The translations under genes and the position numbers were made by a program. This document shows positions 32,094 through 40,323 of a stretch of DNA of 40,323 bases, one piece after another. Each line of letters opens with the position of its first letter. Position 1 is the first letter of the stretch. The DNA lies in NCBI GenBank assembly GCA_900299295.1, contig OMJH01000004.1:1-40323 (forward strand). The letters run 5' to 3'. Below the pieces are notes generated by a model. The model saw nothing but the letters and a program-made list of their open reading frames with translations. It was not told the DNA's origin and made no database searches. This stretch comes from Bacteroidota bacterium (GTDB lineage: Bacteria; Bacteroidota; Bacteroidia; B-17B0; Aurantibacillaceae).

Positions 32094-32941
32094 TAAAAGA
32101 AAAAAATAAAAAGCCGGATTGGCTACGCGTAAAACTTCCCACCGGGGAGGAGTATCTAAAAGTCAGGAAACTTGTTGATCAACATAAATTACACACGATT
32201 TGCGAGAGCGGAAATTGTCCGAATATGGGTGAATGTTGGGGTGCAGGCACTGCAACTTTCATGATTTTGGGCAATGTATGTACACGATCTTGCGGATTTT
32301 GTGCTGTTGCAACCGGGCGACCCGGAGTTTTGGACTGGGGAGAGCCAATGCGCGTGGCGAATTCAGTTTTGCTAATGAAAATTAAGCACTGTGTTATTAC
32401 TTCGGTTGATCGGGATGATTTGAAAGACGGCGGTTCAATAATTTGGGCCGAAACCATTAAAGCAATCCGTAAACAGTCTCCTCAAACCAAATTTGAAACC
32501 CTGATTCCTGATTTTGCAGGTAAATGGGAAAATCTTCAAAGGGTAATTGATGTACGTCCGGATATCGTTTCGCATAATTTGGAAACCGTTAGAAGACTCA
32601 CAGCAAGGGTAAGAATTCAGGCGAAATACGATCGAAGTCTAGAACTGTTAAAACGGGTTCATGATTCAGGTATTCATACTAAATCAGGGATTATGCTTGG
32701 TTTAGGAGAAACGCGTGATGAAATTCTAGATTCAATGGATGATTTACGTAAAAACGGTGTGGATGTACTTACTTTGGGACAGTATTTACAGCCAACTTCA
32801 AAGCATCTACCGGTTGAACGCTTTATCCGGCCGGAAGAATTTATAGATCTTAAGCAGGAAGGGTTAAACCGAGGATTTAAATTTGTTGAATCTGGTCCTC
32901 TCGTCAGATCCTCGTATCATGCTGAAAAACATATATTTTAG
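32084..32941 (+). CDS. lipA: Lipoyl synthase
   Basis: Radical SAM enzyme that inserts two sulfur atoms into octanoyl chains on lipoyl domains, cytosolic, 285 residues. The auxiliary cluster cysteines are C40, C45 and C51 ([12 protein letters not shown]), and the radical SAM cluster is C66, C70, C73 (CTRSCGFC). The C-terminal RSSYHAEKH holds the serine typical of the auxiliary site. Length and motifs match bacterial LipA. The start is GTG at 32084, inside the end of the preceding gene; no ATG occurs before the first cysteine motif, so coupled translation is likely. The preceding exported protein is not a known lipoate enzyme, and no lipB is visible. Confidence 0.96.
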   Translation: MDLVKEKNKKPDWLRVKLPTGEEYLKVRKLVDQHKLHTICESGNCPNMGECWGAGTATFMILGNVCTRSCGFCAVATGRPGVLDWGEPMRVANSVLLMKIKHCVITSVDRDDLKDGGSIIWAETIKAIRKQSPQTKFETLIPDFAGKWENLQRVIDVRPDIVSHNLETVRRLTARVRIQAKYDRSLELLKRVHDSGIHTKSGIMLGLGETRDEILDSMDDLRKNGVDVLTLGQYLQPTSKHLPVERFIRPEEFIDLKQEGLNRGFKFVESGPLVRSSYHAEKHIF

Positions 32942-33078
32942 ACTTTTAGTTTTTCGTATTGTTGCCCACCGTTGCCCTTGGGTTTGAACGGCTTAAATTT
33001 TAAATAAAATTTTTTCACTTCAAGACAGTCTATTTTCAAGAAAATAAACTATTTTTAGCCTTCAAATTGATATTCCTA

Positions 33079-36000
33079 ATGAAAACATCTACTTTGCTCA
33101 AATCAATGGCCGTCGGGTTAGGCGGTGCTTTGGTTTTTGGATTTGCTTTTTTCTCTATTGGTAGCCGATATTCTCCTCGACATAAAGGTGGAGTTGAACT
33201 ATCGCAAAATTTTGCAGGCGCAGCAAACTATTATCACTGGTTGCGTCAAGATCCCTCAACAGGCAAAATTAACCTTGGAGCAATGGCAGCGTTTCAACAG
33301 GAAATGATGTCGATGAATTCGTCCGTGGCAAAAACAGCCAGCTTGATGAACCTGGCCTGGGAAGAAATGGGTCCAGACAATATTGGCGGTCGTTGCCGTG
33401 CCATTTTAGTTGATAAAATGAACACCAGCCGAATGTTTGCCGGCGGTGTTTCCGGGGGATTGTTTATGTCAACAAATGCAGGTGGTACATGGATGCCCGT
33501 TAATGATACTTTGCCTAACATGGTAGTTAGTTGTATTACGCAGGATGGGGATGGAAATATACTTTTTGGAACCGGTGAAGGAATGGCGCGTGGTGGAAAT
33601 GGTGATGGAAACTCTGCATTTATTGGTGCTGGTTTATTTAAGATGAATTATAATTCTGTAAGTGATTCCTACTCTAATCCTCATGTAATTGCTGCAACGG
33701 TCCCAACTCCTAATAACAATACCATTGCCACCTGGGCTTACATCAACAGAGTAAAAGTTAGTCCTTCAAAAATTAATGGTAATTACTACATTTATTGTGC
33801 AACCGGTGATGGTTTGAAACTTTCTACTGATGGTGGTGCAACCTTTGTTGACGCAATTACAACGCTTAACAACAAATTTTGTTTCGATGTTGATGTTTGT
33901 AATAATGGTGCAGTTTATTGCAGCGGAGGCTCGTATTTAGGCGGCAATAATAAGATTTATTATTCTGCTCCCGGAAATAATGGCGGCGCCGGTACCTTTA
34001 CAGACGTCACCCCTCCAACGAATTCCTCAATGCCTTGGGGTTCTTTCGGTCGTATTGAAATTGCGCCTTCACTTACCAACTCAAATATCATTTATGCTTC
34101 AATCGCAAAACCGATTAATACAGGCGCTGCAACCACACTTGGTGTTGTTCAATCAATTAATGCCGGCGCTAATTGGAATGTTTTGGCAATCGGTAATGTG
34201 AATTTTGAAGTTTTTGCCGAATATGGGCAAGGCGATTATGATCATATTTTAGAAGTATTCCCTGATAATGATTATTCCATTTTATTGGGTGGCGTGGATC
34301 TTTATAAATGGGATGCCGTAGACCCTTCTTTAAGCCCGAGTATTGGTTCTTTTGATCAGGCCAGTTATCAGGGCGGGTTCCCGTTCTTTTCAAAATATAT
34401 TCATGCCGATCACCATACTATTGCCTTTCATCCTACAAACCCAAATCAGTATTATGTAGGTACAGATGGTGGTATTTTCAGAACCCAAGATAGAGGAGAT
34501 TCTTATACCCAGATGAACAACGGTTTCAATGCCACTCAGTTTTATGATGTTTCATTTGAGCGCGATGCTATTTGGACTTTCGGGCCTAATACGGGATCTT
34601 ATAATGGGGCTGGTGTTTTGGGTGGAGCTCAGGATAATGGAACACCCTATATTAACGGTAATGGTAATACCGTTCGCGCCGGAGAGTCAATAAACGGTGG
34701 TGATGGTTTTTATTCAGAAGCTTCAATGCTCTCGCCGAACACATTCTTCATGACAAGCTATTATGGTTTCCTAAACAGAACATCAAGCAGGACATATGGT
34801 GCTGATTTTTATCCTGCTGATCGTCCGAATATGATCACCTGTTCAAATACTGCTGTTCCGGGGGATTATGCCTTTGCTTCGTTTGTTACGCCAATCGCAT
34901 TATATGAAACTTCAAATCTTAGCAATGGTGTTGACTCTGTTCAGTTTGTTGTAGACTCATTAAAAAACACAAGCGCAGCAGTTGCAAACGGCTCACAACA
35001 ATCTTTTAGTTTTTCATTAACTAAGCCTCAGGCTTCAGCTGTTGTGGATAACGTAACATTAAAAATTACTGCCGGTTCCCAAGTCGTAACCTCTGATGCT
35101 TCCGGTAATTTAGGTGGAGCCGGAACAGGAACCTACAATGCCTCTACTAACATTGTTAACGTTACATTTAACTCTATCCCGGTAAACAATACGCCCATTA
35201 AGGTAACCGCTGCTATATCATATCCTGTGGGGTCTTCACTGTCATTAACTACGGCATCTTTGACAATGAAATTTAATTACAACACTACATCTGCACTTTA
35301 TACCGGTGATACAATTCAAATTATGGACCCGATTCAAGCGCGATTGGCTGTTGGGCTAAGTGGAGCTGTTTATATTAATAAAAATCCATTAAATTTCTCT
35401 GCAATTCCAAATTGGGTGAAGGTTGCGGGTGCAAATTCTGTAAATGACCTTGGCGCTACAAATGCTTTTTCAGGTACGGTTCAAACCTTAGAGTGGGGTG
35501 GTATTAATTACCTATATGTTGCTACAACAGCAGGTGTTCTTTGGAGAGTGTCTGGTTTAGGCCAGGTAAGTAACTTCGAACAGGATATTGATTCATTCGC
35601 TGTTGCCAGTTTATCATGGAAATGCAATAAAAACACGGATTGTCCAATAACAATTGAAAAAATTGCAGGCTTTTCGGGTCGTGCAATTACGAGCATTGCG
35701 GTTGATCCAACAAACCCTGACCGGATTGCTGTGACGCTGGGTAATTATGGTGTGACCAGCCACGTTTATTATTGTAATAACGCCACAAGTTGTACAGCAA
35801 GCACTACCACCGCAAATTTCACTCAGCTCCCTGCCATTTCGTGTCCTGTTTATTCTTCGGTTTTTGTTCAAACCTCTTACAATGAGACGAATCCTAATAA
35901 CCTTCTTATTGGAACTGAGGTGGGCGTTCGAAGTATAGATTTGAGTTCTCCTACATCATGGACAAATGAAGGATTAAATAGTTCAGGTATTTATCCAAAT

Positions 36001-36429
36001 GTTCCTACTTTTATGCTTAAACAACAGAGGCTTGGAAATTGGGAATGTTATAATTCCGGTGTAGTTTATGCTGCATCGCATGGAAGGGGCTTTTGGAAAT
36101 CGAATAATTATTATCAGCCTTTAAGTGTGGGTGTTCCTGAAATACAGTCCGGAATTCAATCTGCAGCAAATACTGTGAAAGTATATCCGAATCCGGCAAG
36201 CGAATTCACAAATGTTTGTTTTAGTTTGGCTGAGGATACACGAATCATCATTTCGGTTTATGACCTTAAAGGAAGTAAATTAAAATCTGTAGTTTGCGGA
36301 AAGCTTCAGAAAGGTGCTCAAACAATACAGGTGGAATTGGATGATTTAGCAAAAGGTACTTATATCCTTTCGGTATCGAGCGATCAGGATGTATTAGGCA
36401 CCTCCCGTATTGTTAAACTTAACGACTAA
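33079..36429 (+). CDS. Large type IX secretion cargo with BNR/VPS10-like propeller repeats
   Basis: 1116 residues from the ATG at 33079 (a TTG four codons earlier is less likely). A hydrophobic N-terminal segment (about 9-27) acts as the export signal. Residues about 75-480 contain sialidase/BNR-like or VPS10-like repeats, with S-T-x-x-G-x-T-W turns such as MSTNAGGTW and LSTDGGATF. The middle (about 600-740) is beta-sandwich-like, and a third propeller-like part leads to the C-terminal type A sorting domain (about 1035-1116), beginning VKVYPNPAS and ending with YILSVSSD and IVKL. The protein is therefore expected to be moved across the outer membrane by the type IX system and anchored or released. 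No catalytic residues were assigned; adhesin or glycan binding is possible. Confidence 0.9.
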   Translation: MKTSTLLKSMAVGLGGALVFGFAFFSIGSRYSPRHKGGVELSQNFAGAANYYHWLRQDPSTGKINLGAMAAFQQEMMSMNSSVAKTASLMNLAWEEMGPDNIGGRCRAILVDKMNTSRMFAGGVSGGLFMSTNAGGTWMPVNDTLPNMVVSCITQDGDGNILFGTGEGMARGGNGDGNSAFIGAGLFKMNYNSVSDSYSNPHVIAATVPTPNNNTIATWAYINRVKVSPSKINGNYYIYCATGDGLKLSTDGGATFVDAITTLNNKFCFDVDVCNNGAVYCSGGSYLGGNNKIYYSAPGNNGGAGTFTDVTPPTNSSMPWGSFGRIEIAPSLTNSNIIYASIAKPINTGAATTLGVVQSINAGANWNVLAIGNVNFEVFAEYGQGDYDHILEVFPDNDYSILLGGVDLYKWDAVDPSLSPSIGSFDQASYQGGFPFFSKYIHADHHTIAFHPTNPNQYYVGTDGGIFRTQDRGDSYTQMNNGFNATQFYDVSFERDAIWTFGPNTGSYNGAGVLGGAQDNGTPYINGNGNTVRAGESINGGDGFYSEASMLSPNTFFMTSYYGFLNRTSSRTYGADFYPADRPNMITCSNTAVPGDYAFASFVTPIALYETSNLSNGVDSVQFVVDSLKNTSAAVANGSQQSFSFSLTKPQASAVVDNVTLKITAGSQVVTSDASGNLGGAGTGTYNASTNIVNVTFNSIPVNNTPIKVTAAISYPVGSSLSLTTASLTMKFNYNTTSALYTGDTIQIMDPIQARLAVGLSGAVYINKNPLNFSAIPNWVKVAGANSVNDLGATNAFSGTVQTLEWGGINYLYVATTAGVLWRVSGLGQVSNFEQDIDSFAVASLSWKCNKNTDCPITIEKIAGFSGRAITSIAVDPTNPDRIAVTLGNYGVTSHVYYCNNATSCTASTTTANFTQLPAISCPVYSSVFVQTSYNETNPNNLLIGTEVGVRSIDLSSPTSWTNEGLNSSGIYPNVPTFMLKQQRLGNWECYNSGVVYAASHGRGFWKSNNYYQPLSVGVPEIQSGIQSAANTVKVYPNPASEFTNVCFSLAEDTRIIISVYDLKGSKLKSVVCGKLQKGAQTIQVELDDLAKGTYILSVSSDQDVLGTSRIVKLND

Positions 36430-36444
36430 GACTTCCAGTTAATT

Positions 36445-36477
36445 TAAAAAAGCTATCCAAAGGATAGCTTTTTTTTT
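36445..36477 (+). terminator. Strong, probably bidirectional terminator
   Basis: Perfect stem 36446-36458 / 36462-36474 (GCTATCC with GGATAGC, extended by A/T pairs), 3-nt AAA loop, then a T run to 36477. The A run on the left gives a T run on the other strand, so it can serve both the type IX cargo gene and the convergent SirB1-like gene that ends at 36500. Confidence 0.88.
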
Positions 36478-36499
36478 GATTCAAAATGTAAGTTCCTGT

Positions 36500-37390
36500 T
36501 TATAAAAAAACATTCATTTCTTTCAATAGTCTTTTTAGATTTTCGACCTGATTATTTTTATTTCTTCTTTCATATGAAGCAATCAGGTTTCGAATAACAC
36601 GCTTAACGATGTCCAGATTGGTACAAGGTTTATAATAGCGTGAAGTGGGTTCAATGTTTTGGTCAGAAAGAAATTTGTCAATATCTTCTTTACTGAAAAT
36701 AATCCCGTTACTGAATGCATTGATGTAGAAAAGCATATTTTCAGGTAAACCCTTTTCATTGTAGCTTACTATGCTTGCAGAATCATCATTGTAGCCCAAA
36801 ATAAAATGAAGCGGTAAATCAATACCAAATACAGGGATGTTTAGCTCGTTGCAAATGAGAAGATAGATAATGCTGAGAGAAATTGGGTTACCGGTTCGTT
36901 CATTTAATACTGCATGTATATAGGAGTTTTCAGGAGAATGGTAGTTTTCAGTATTTCCCCTAAAACCGTGTACGGTATATAAAACATGATTAATAATTTT
37001 AATTTTTTCAAGGGCAGTTAAGTTGTCATTAATTTCAAGCCATACATCTTGGGTAATTTCTTTTAATTGGGCTTTTATTTTGTCCTCATCCAAATGGATT
37101 TTATCCAGCCGGGAAATAATCATCATTCCCTTTAAAAGGTCGTACTCCTCTTCTTTGGCCCATTGCGTTAATTCCTTAGCGGTAGTCTCAATTTGAATCG
37201 AGTTAATAATATTCTCAATCCGATTCTGGATAATTTCATCAAATGAATCGTCACGCGCGGCTTCCAGATGAGGAATCACCTCAAAACCGTATGAAATGAA
37301 TTTCCCTTTTATTTGATTATAAATCAATTCATCAGGGTCATCCAGTAATTGAATGAGAGCGTTAACTTCTTGCGTATTCATGCTTGTCAT
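36500..37390 (-). CDS. SirB1-like transglutaminase-core family protein
   Basis: 296 residues, cytosolic. The N-terminal third (about 1-110) is helical, followed by the Transglut_core2/SirB1 domain with RTGNPISLSIIYLLICNEL near 165-183 and GIDLPLHFIL near 189-198. In this family the transglutaminase cysteine is usually lost, and no clear Cys-His-Asp triad is visible, so it is probably not an active transglutaminase or protease. The C-terminus (KRVIRNLIASYERR) is again helical. Start ATG at 37390 or 37381 (MNTQEV). An exact TAnnTTTG box lies 45 nt upstream. Role unknown. Confidence 0.82.
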   Translation of the reverse strand: MTSMNTQEVNALIQLLDDPDELIYNQIKGKFISYGFEVIPHLEAARDDSFDEIIQNRIENIINSIQIETTAKELTQWAKEEEYDLLKGMMIISRLDKIHLDEDKIKAQLKEITQDVWLEINDNLTALEKIKIINHVLYTVHGFRGNTENYHSPENSYIHAVLNERTGNPISLSIIYLLICNELNIPVFGIDLPLHFILGYNDDSASIVSYNEKGLPENMLFYINAFSNGIIFSKEDIDKFLSDQNIEPTSRYYKPCTNLDIVKRVIRNLIASYERRNKNNQVENLKRLLKEMNVFL

Positions 37391-37435
37391 TTTTTCTGCG
37401 GTTGAATTTACAGCAGGTATTTACGCAAAAATATC

Positions 37436-37443
37436 CCTGACAA
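37436..37443 (-). promoter_or_regulatory. Putative -7 box for the SirB1-like gene
   Basis: TATTTTTG on the minus strand, exact match, about 45 nt before the ATG at 37390, which would leave a leader of about 40 nt. No -33 TTTG is seen at the right distance. Confidence 0.33.
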
Positions 37444-37482
37444 GGAAGATTTATAATCAGACTTACTTCAAAAATTCAACAA

Positions 37483-38367
37483 TCATGATGTTAATCGTTG
37501 TAAACATTGCTCTATTAATAAGTCAACACTTTGGGTATAATTGTGTGTGAACTCTTTTTTTACTCGATTGGCAATTATTACGCAAACCGTTAAGCAATTG
37601 TGTCCAAGTAAGGCACCTAATCCATACAGGGCGGAAGTCTCCATTTCGAAATTTGTAATCCGTAGATCATTATATCGGAAGGTACCCAATAAATCATTTA
37701 AATCGGGCTTAGCGGCTCTAAGACGCAGTTGCCTGCCTTGTGGACCATAAAAACCCGGAGCCGTAGTCGTAATACCATTAAAATTCCCGGTTTTAAATTT
37801 CATGAATAAAACTTCATCAGATTTTACACAATAGGGATGAGGCAAATTGTAGGCCCATCCAGTGTGCTTAACGAAAGCATCGCAAATGTCCTGTCGCGTA
37901 ACACTTTCCCATTTCTGATAAAAGGTTAAAATCCCGTCAATTCCGAGTCCATATTCTGAAACAACTAAACCATTCACCGGGATATCTTCTTGCAATGAAC
38001 CGGATGTGCCAAGTCGTATGATGTTTAGCTTTCGTTTTACTTCCTTTTCTGTTCGGCTATTTGGGTCTATGTTTACCGCAGCATCCAATTCATTTAATAC
38101 AATGTCAATGTTATCGGGACCTATTCCGGTTGATAAAACGGTGATTCGCTTACCTTTATAAATTCCAGTATGTGTCACAAATTCGCGATGTTCAGTTTTA
38201 AAATCAACTGACGAAAAGTGCCGTGAAATTTGTGCTACGCGTCCTTGGTCTCCCACCACAATTACATCGTCTGCTATATCTTCATTGCATAAATTAATGT
38301 GATAAACTTTTTTTTCTGATGTTAATATCAATTCAGTTTCCGGAAAAAAACGCGGTTGCTTGTCCAT
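37483..38367 (-). CDS. Nucleoside phosphorylase (uridine/purine phosphorylase family)
   Basis: 294 residues, cytosolic. It has the PNP_UDP_1 fold: phosphate-site GDQGRV near 38-43, IGPDNIDIVLNELDA near 81-95, RLGTSGSLQEDI near 118-129, and NFEMETSALYGLG near 251-263, whose glutamate binds the ribose. It cleaves a nucleoside with phosphate in salvage; base preference (uridine or other) is not fixed by these motifs, though the family in Bacteroidota is usually called uridine phosphorylase-like. The gene sits 92 bp upstream of the SirB1-like gene on the same strand and divergent from the MacB-type transporter. ATG at 38367 is clear. Confidence 0.9.
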   Translation of the reverse strand: MDKQPRFFPETELILTSEKKVYHINLCNEDIADDVIVVGDQGRVAQISRHFSSVDFKTEHREFVTHTGIYKGKRITVLSTGIGPDNIDIVLNELDAAVNIDPNSRTEKEVKRKLNIIRLGTSGSLQEDIPVNGLVVSEYGLGIDGILTFYQKWESVTRQDICDAFVKHTGWAYNLPHPYCVKSDEVLFMKFKTGNFNGITTTAPGFYGPQGRQLRLRAAKPDLNDLLGTFRYNDLRITNFEMETSALYGLGALLGHNCLTVCVIIANRVKKEFTHNYTQSVDLLIEQCLQRLTS

Positions 38368-38491
38368 TTGAAATAGTATTCTTTTTAGTATCTAAAATTA
38401 ATTTTTTTTCTTTCAAATCAGCATAAACTTTCCGTTCGTATATTATTTTATCCATTCAGCCTTTCCTGCGTTTTTGCATTTTCAGAATACT

Positions 38492-38499
38492 TACCTTTG
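38492..38499 (+). promoter_or_regulatory. Putative -7 box for the MacB-type transporter operon
   Basis: TACCTTTG, exact TAnnTTTG match, ending 6 nt before the ATG at 38506. A TTTG at 38473-38476 is 15 nt upstream, slightly short of the usual spacing. Transcription would begin at or next to the start codon. Confidence 0.42.
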
Positions 38500-38505
38500 A
38501 AAATA

Positions 38506-39186
38506 ATGATTGAAGTTGTTCAGCTGAATAAAGTTTATGAAAAGGGGAAGACCCGAATCGGAGCTGTTAATGATGTTTCTTTCAACGTTGCAGAAGGTGA
38601 ATTTGTTTCTGTGGTAGGAAAATCGGGTTCAGGTAAATCAACCTTATTGAATTTGTTGGCGGGATTGGATGCGGCGACTTCTGGTGAAATCAAATTTAAC
38701 GGTTCAGATATCTGTAAATTTTCAAGAAAGCAATTCGTTATGCATCGGCGTAACACCATCGGAATAATTTTTCAATCATTTAATTTAATAGGAAGTAGGA
38801 CCGCAGTTGATAATGTAGAGCTTGCTCTGATATTCGGCGGGGTTCCCCGTTCGGAACGTCGTGCACGCGCAATTGCCTTGCTTCAACGTGTAGGATTAAA
38901 GGATCGTATCTTTCATAAACCTACTGAGTTGTCCGGTGGTGAGGCTCAGCGCGTGGCCATATGTCGTGCACTGGCAAATAATCCTCCGTTTATTCTTGCC
39001 GATGAACCAACCGGAAATCTTGATTCCACAACTACCCGAGATATTTTATCTCTGCTTAAACAACTGCAAAAAGAGGAAGGTCGCACAATTGTGATGATTA
39101 CCCACGACATGGAAACCGCCAATACAGTTTCTGATAAAATAATCACGCTTTCGGATGGTAAAATAATTAATGAAGTAAGAAGATGA
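38506..39186 (+). CDS. MacB/LolD-type ABC transporter ATPase
   Basis: 226 residues from the ATG at 38506; a TTG three codons earlier overlaps a promoter box and is less likely. Walker A GKSGSGKST near 38-46, Q-loop IIFQSFNL near 88-95, signature LSGGEAQR near 144-151, Walker B ILADEPTGNLD near 166-176, and H-loop MITHD near 201-205. It powers the permease encoded next. These exporters act as mechanotransmission machines for lipoproteins, peptides or drugs. Its stop overlaps the permease start (ATGA), showing tight coupling. Confidence 0.93.
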   Translation: MIEVVQLNKVYEKGKTRIGAVNDVSFNVAEGEFVSVVGKSGSGKSTLLNLLAGLDAATSGEIKFNGSDICKFSRKQFVMHRRNTIGIIFQSFNLIGSRTAVDNVELALIFGGVPRSERRARAIALLQRVGLKDRIFHKPTELSGGEAQRVAICRALANNPPFILADEPTGNLDSTTTRDILSLLKQLQKEEGRTIVMITHDMETANTVSDKIITLSDGKIINEVRR

Positions 39187-40323
39187 GCTTCCGGGATATC
39201 ATACGTCAGGCATTGAATAATTTGCGTAGAACAAAAATCCGCACTTTTTTAACCACCCTTGGAGTTGTCATTGGAATAGCTGCACTTGCTTCTCTCGTGT
39301 CGTTCGGAACCGGTCTGGAAAAAAAAGTTACCGAGGTATTTAATGCGAACGATCTTTTCACCAGTTTAACCTTAACTGCTTCGCCAATTCGTTTCGGTAA
39401 TCCGGATGAAGCCATTCGCGATACAACAAAAACCAAACGAACACCTTTAAATGATTCGATAATTGAAGTCATCCGGAAACTTCCGGAGGTAGAAATCATT
39501 TATCCTGAAATAACAATAGCCGGTCGATTTAAACTCGGTAACGATTCTGCAACCGCAGCGATTACCGGGATGCCGGCTTCCATGGCGCAATATAAACCCT
39601 ATGACAAGTTGGTGGGCGGTAAATTTTTTTCGAACGATTCAGCGCAGGTGGTTGTGGTGAGCACCGCTCTGTTGCGTCGCATGAATCTGGTGATTAAGGA
39701 TTCAACAAATACCGACGTGGTTATTGACACAAGCAATGCTCGCTATCGTAAAAGAAGATTCGTTCCACTTGATTCAATTATTGGAAGAAAAATTGAAATT
39801 TATGTTGCAACTGCGGCATTTAATCCCGCAGCGATGTTTGGTATCCCGTCTCCATCATCCGGAGTGGTTCAGAAAAAATATGAATTTGTAATTGGTGGTG
39901 TTTTTAAACAGGAAGGATTTTCAACGCGAGGTGTCCCGACAGATGTCATCATGCCGATAAAAAAGATTCAGCGTATTCCCTCAGTTGGTTTTACCAATGT
40001 ATTTGAATTGTTGAGTCGTGCCGGTGGTGAAAAAAGTAAATATTCAACAGTATACGTAAGAGTGAAAGACATGAAATTCGCTGACCCAATAAAAAAGCGA
40101 TTTGAAAAAATGAATTTAAACGTGTTGAGTTTTTCAGATCAGTTGAAAGAAATCCGTCAGGGATTTTATATCGTGCAAAGTGTTTTAGCCGTAGTTGGTA
40201 TTATATCACTTTTTGTGGCCGGATTAGGGATCATTAACACCATGTTGATGTCCATTCTGGAACGTACCCGTGAAATCCGAATCATGAAAGCCATTGGCGG
40301 AAGTGAATTACAGATACGAAGTA
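39183..40323 (+). CDS. MacB/FtsX-type ABC transporter permease (partial, C-terminus off the window)
   Basis: 380 codons are visible from the ATG at 39183 to the window end. An N-terminal helix (about 20-42) follows the amphipathic SFRDIIRQALNNLRRTKIRT, then a large MacB-like periplasmic domain (about 45-315), then the first of the C-terminal helices (VLAVVGIISLFVAGLGIINTML) and the ERTREIRIMKAIGGS cytoplasmic loop that contacts the ATPase. The last two helices would lie beyond the edge. The start codon overlaps the ATPase stop (ATGA). Export substrate unknown; no membrane-fusion protein gene is visible in the window. Confidence 0.93.
   Translation, partial: MSFRDIIRQALNNLRRTKIRTFLTTLGVVIGIAALASLVSFGTGLEKKVTEVFNANDLFTSLTLTASPIRFGNPDEAIRDTTKTKRTPLNDSIIEVIRKLPEVEIIYPEITIAGRFKLGNDSATAAITGMPASMAQYKPYDKLVGGKFFSNDSAQVVVVSTALLRRMNLVIKDSTNTDVVIDTSNARYRKRRFVPLDSIIGRKIEIYVATAAFNPAAMFGIPSPSSGVVQKKYEFVIGGVFKQEGFSTRGVPTDVIMPIKKIQRIPSVGFTNVFELLSRAGGEKSKYSTVYVRVKDMKFADPIKKRFEKMNLNVLSFSDQLKEIRQGFYIVQSVLAVVGIISLFVAGLGIINTMLMSILERTREIRIMKAIGGSELQIRS

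Noticed and set aside
32961-32991. Hairpin after lipA (CCGTT paired with AACGG around CCC/GGG) and a GTTGCCC direct repeat
   Set aside because: The stem is interrupted and not followed directly by a T run; it could be a weak terminator but the evidence is thin.
33031-33046. Palindrome TATTTTC-AA-GAAAATA upstream of the type IX cargo gene
   Set aside because: A/T-only arms apart from one G-C pair, with no partner site; not distinguishable from chance.
1-40323. tRNA, rRNA, CRISPR, insertion sequence or prophage
   Set aside because: No cloverleaf-like, repeat-spacer or transposase/integrase sequence was noticed, and nearly all bases are covered by well-behaved host genes.

Overview
The window looks like an ordinary chromosomal stretch of a free-living Bacteroidota (Flavobacteriales-like). 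This rests on four observations: a type IX secretion C-terminal sorting domain on a 1116-residue cargo protein, lineage-restricted families (DUF5723-OmpA with thrombospondin type 3 repeats, DUF4294, a lipidated BamA/TamA protein), AT-rich genes with little Shine-Dalgarno signal, and repeated upstream matches to the phylum's TAnnTTTG promoter box. I see no insertion sequence, prophage, CRISPR array, tRNA or rRNA. No gene-free stretch exceeds 300 bases. Both ends cut a gene: ftcD on the left and an ABC permease on the right.

Layout. 1-3398 (minus): bifunctional FtcD for histidine breakdown, then two coupled short-chain dehydrogenase/epimerase genes. 3537-6680 (plus): an M42-type peptidase and a membrane 7TM-DISM/SpoIIE phosphatase. 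6681-8078 (minus): a small RecD-like helicase. 8177-18105 (minus): an envelope block with a TamA/BamA-like lipoprotein, a membrane-anchored DUF3352-like/propeller protein, a DUF5723-TSP3-OmpA protein, two small membrane proteins (DUF4234, DUF2752) and a secreted TPR protein, closed by a clear terminator. 18135-18905 (plus): a SpoU-type RNA methyltransferase, divergent from the TamA-like gene. 18906-22382 (minus): a TolB-like propeller protein and an unusual CAP-OmpA-TPR secreted protein. 22534-24702 (plus): a biotin carboxylase and a DUF4294 protein. 24696-25625 (minus): a Ppx/GppA phosphatase. 25680-29519 (plus): a metal-chelate/cobalamin-type ABC importer (binding lipoprotein, permease, ATPase) whose last, overlapping gene is a cytoplasmic seven-bladed WD40 protein. 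29603-32941 (plus): a secreted amidotransferase-like protein, a small helical protein, a small outer-membrane protein and lipoyl synthase. 33079-36429 (plus): the type IX cargo. 36500-38367 (minus): a SirB1-like protein and a nucleoside phosphorylase. 38506 to the end (plus): a MacB-type ABC transporter.

How the genes work together. Most of the window is envelope biology and housekeeping. The clear co-translated units are the two dehydrogenases, the importer plus WD40 protein, the OmpA/DUF4234/DUF2752 set, and the MacB pair. The most interesting pattern is regulatory. Exact or near-exact TAnnTTTG boxes lie at two preferred distances from start codons: 16-17 nt for five genes, and 6-8 nt for four or five genes, which would make the second group leaderless or nearly so. 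Other points worth a look are the WD40 protein in the importer operon, the CAP-OmpA-TPR fusion, the propeller protein following the TamA-like gene where a tamB might be expected, and a 13-adenine tract in the methyltransferase gene. I found no convincing wholly new defence or biosynthetic system. Every functional call comes from reading motifs, without any database search.
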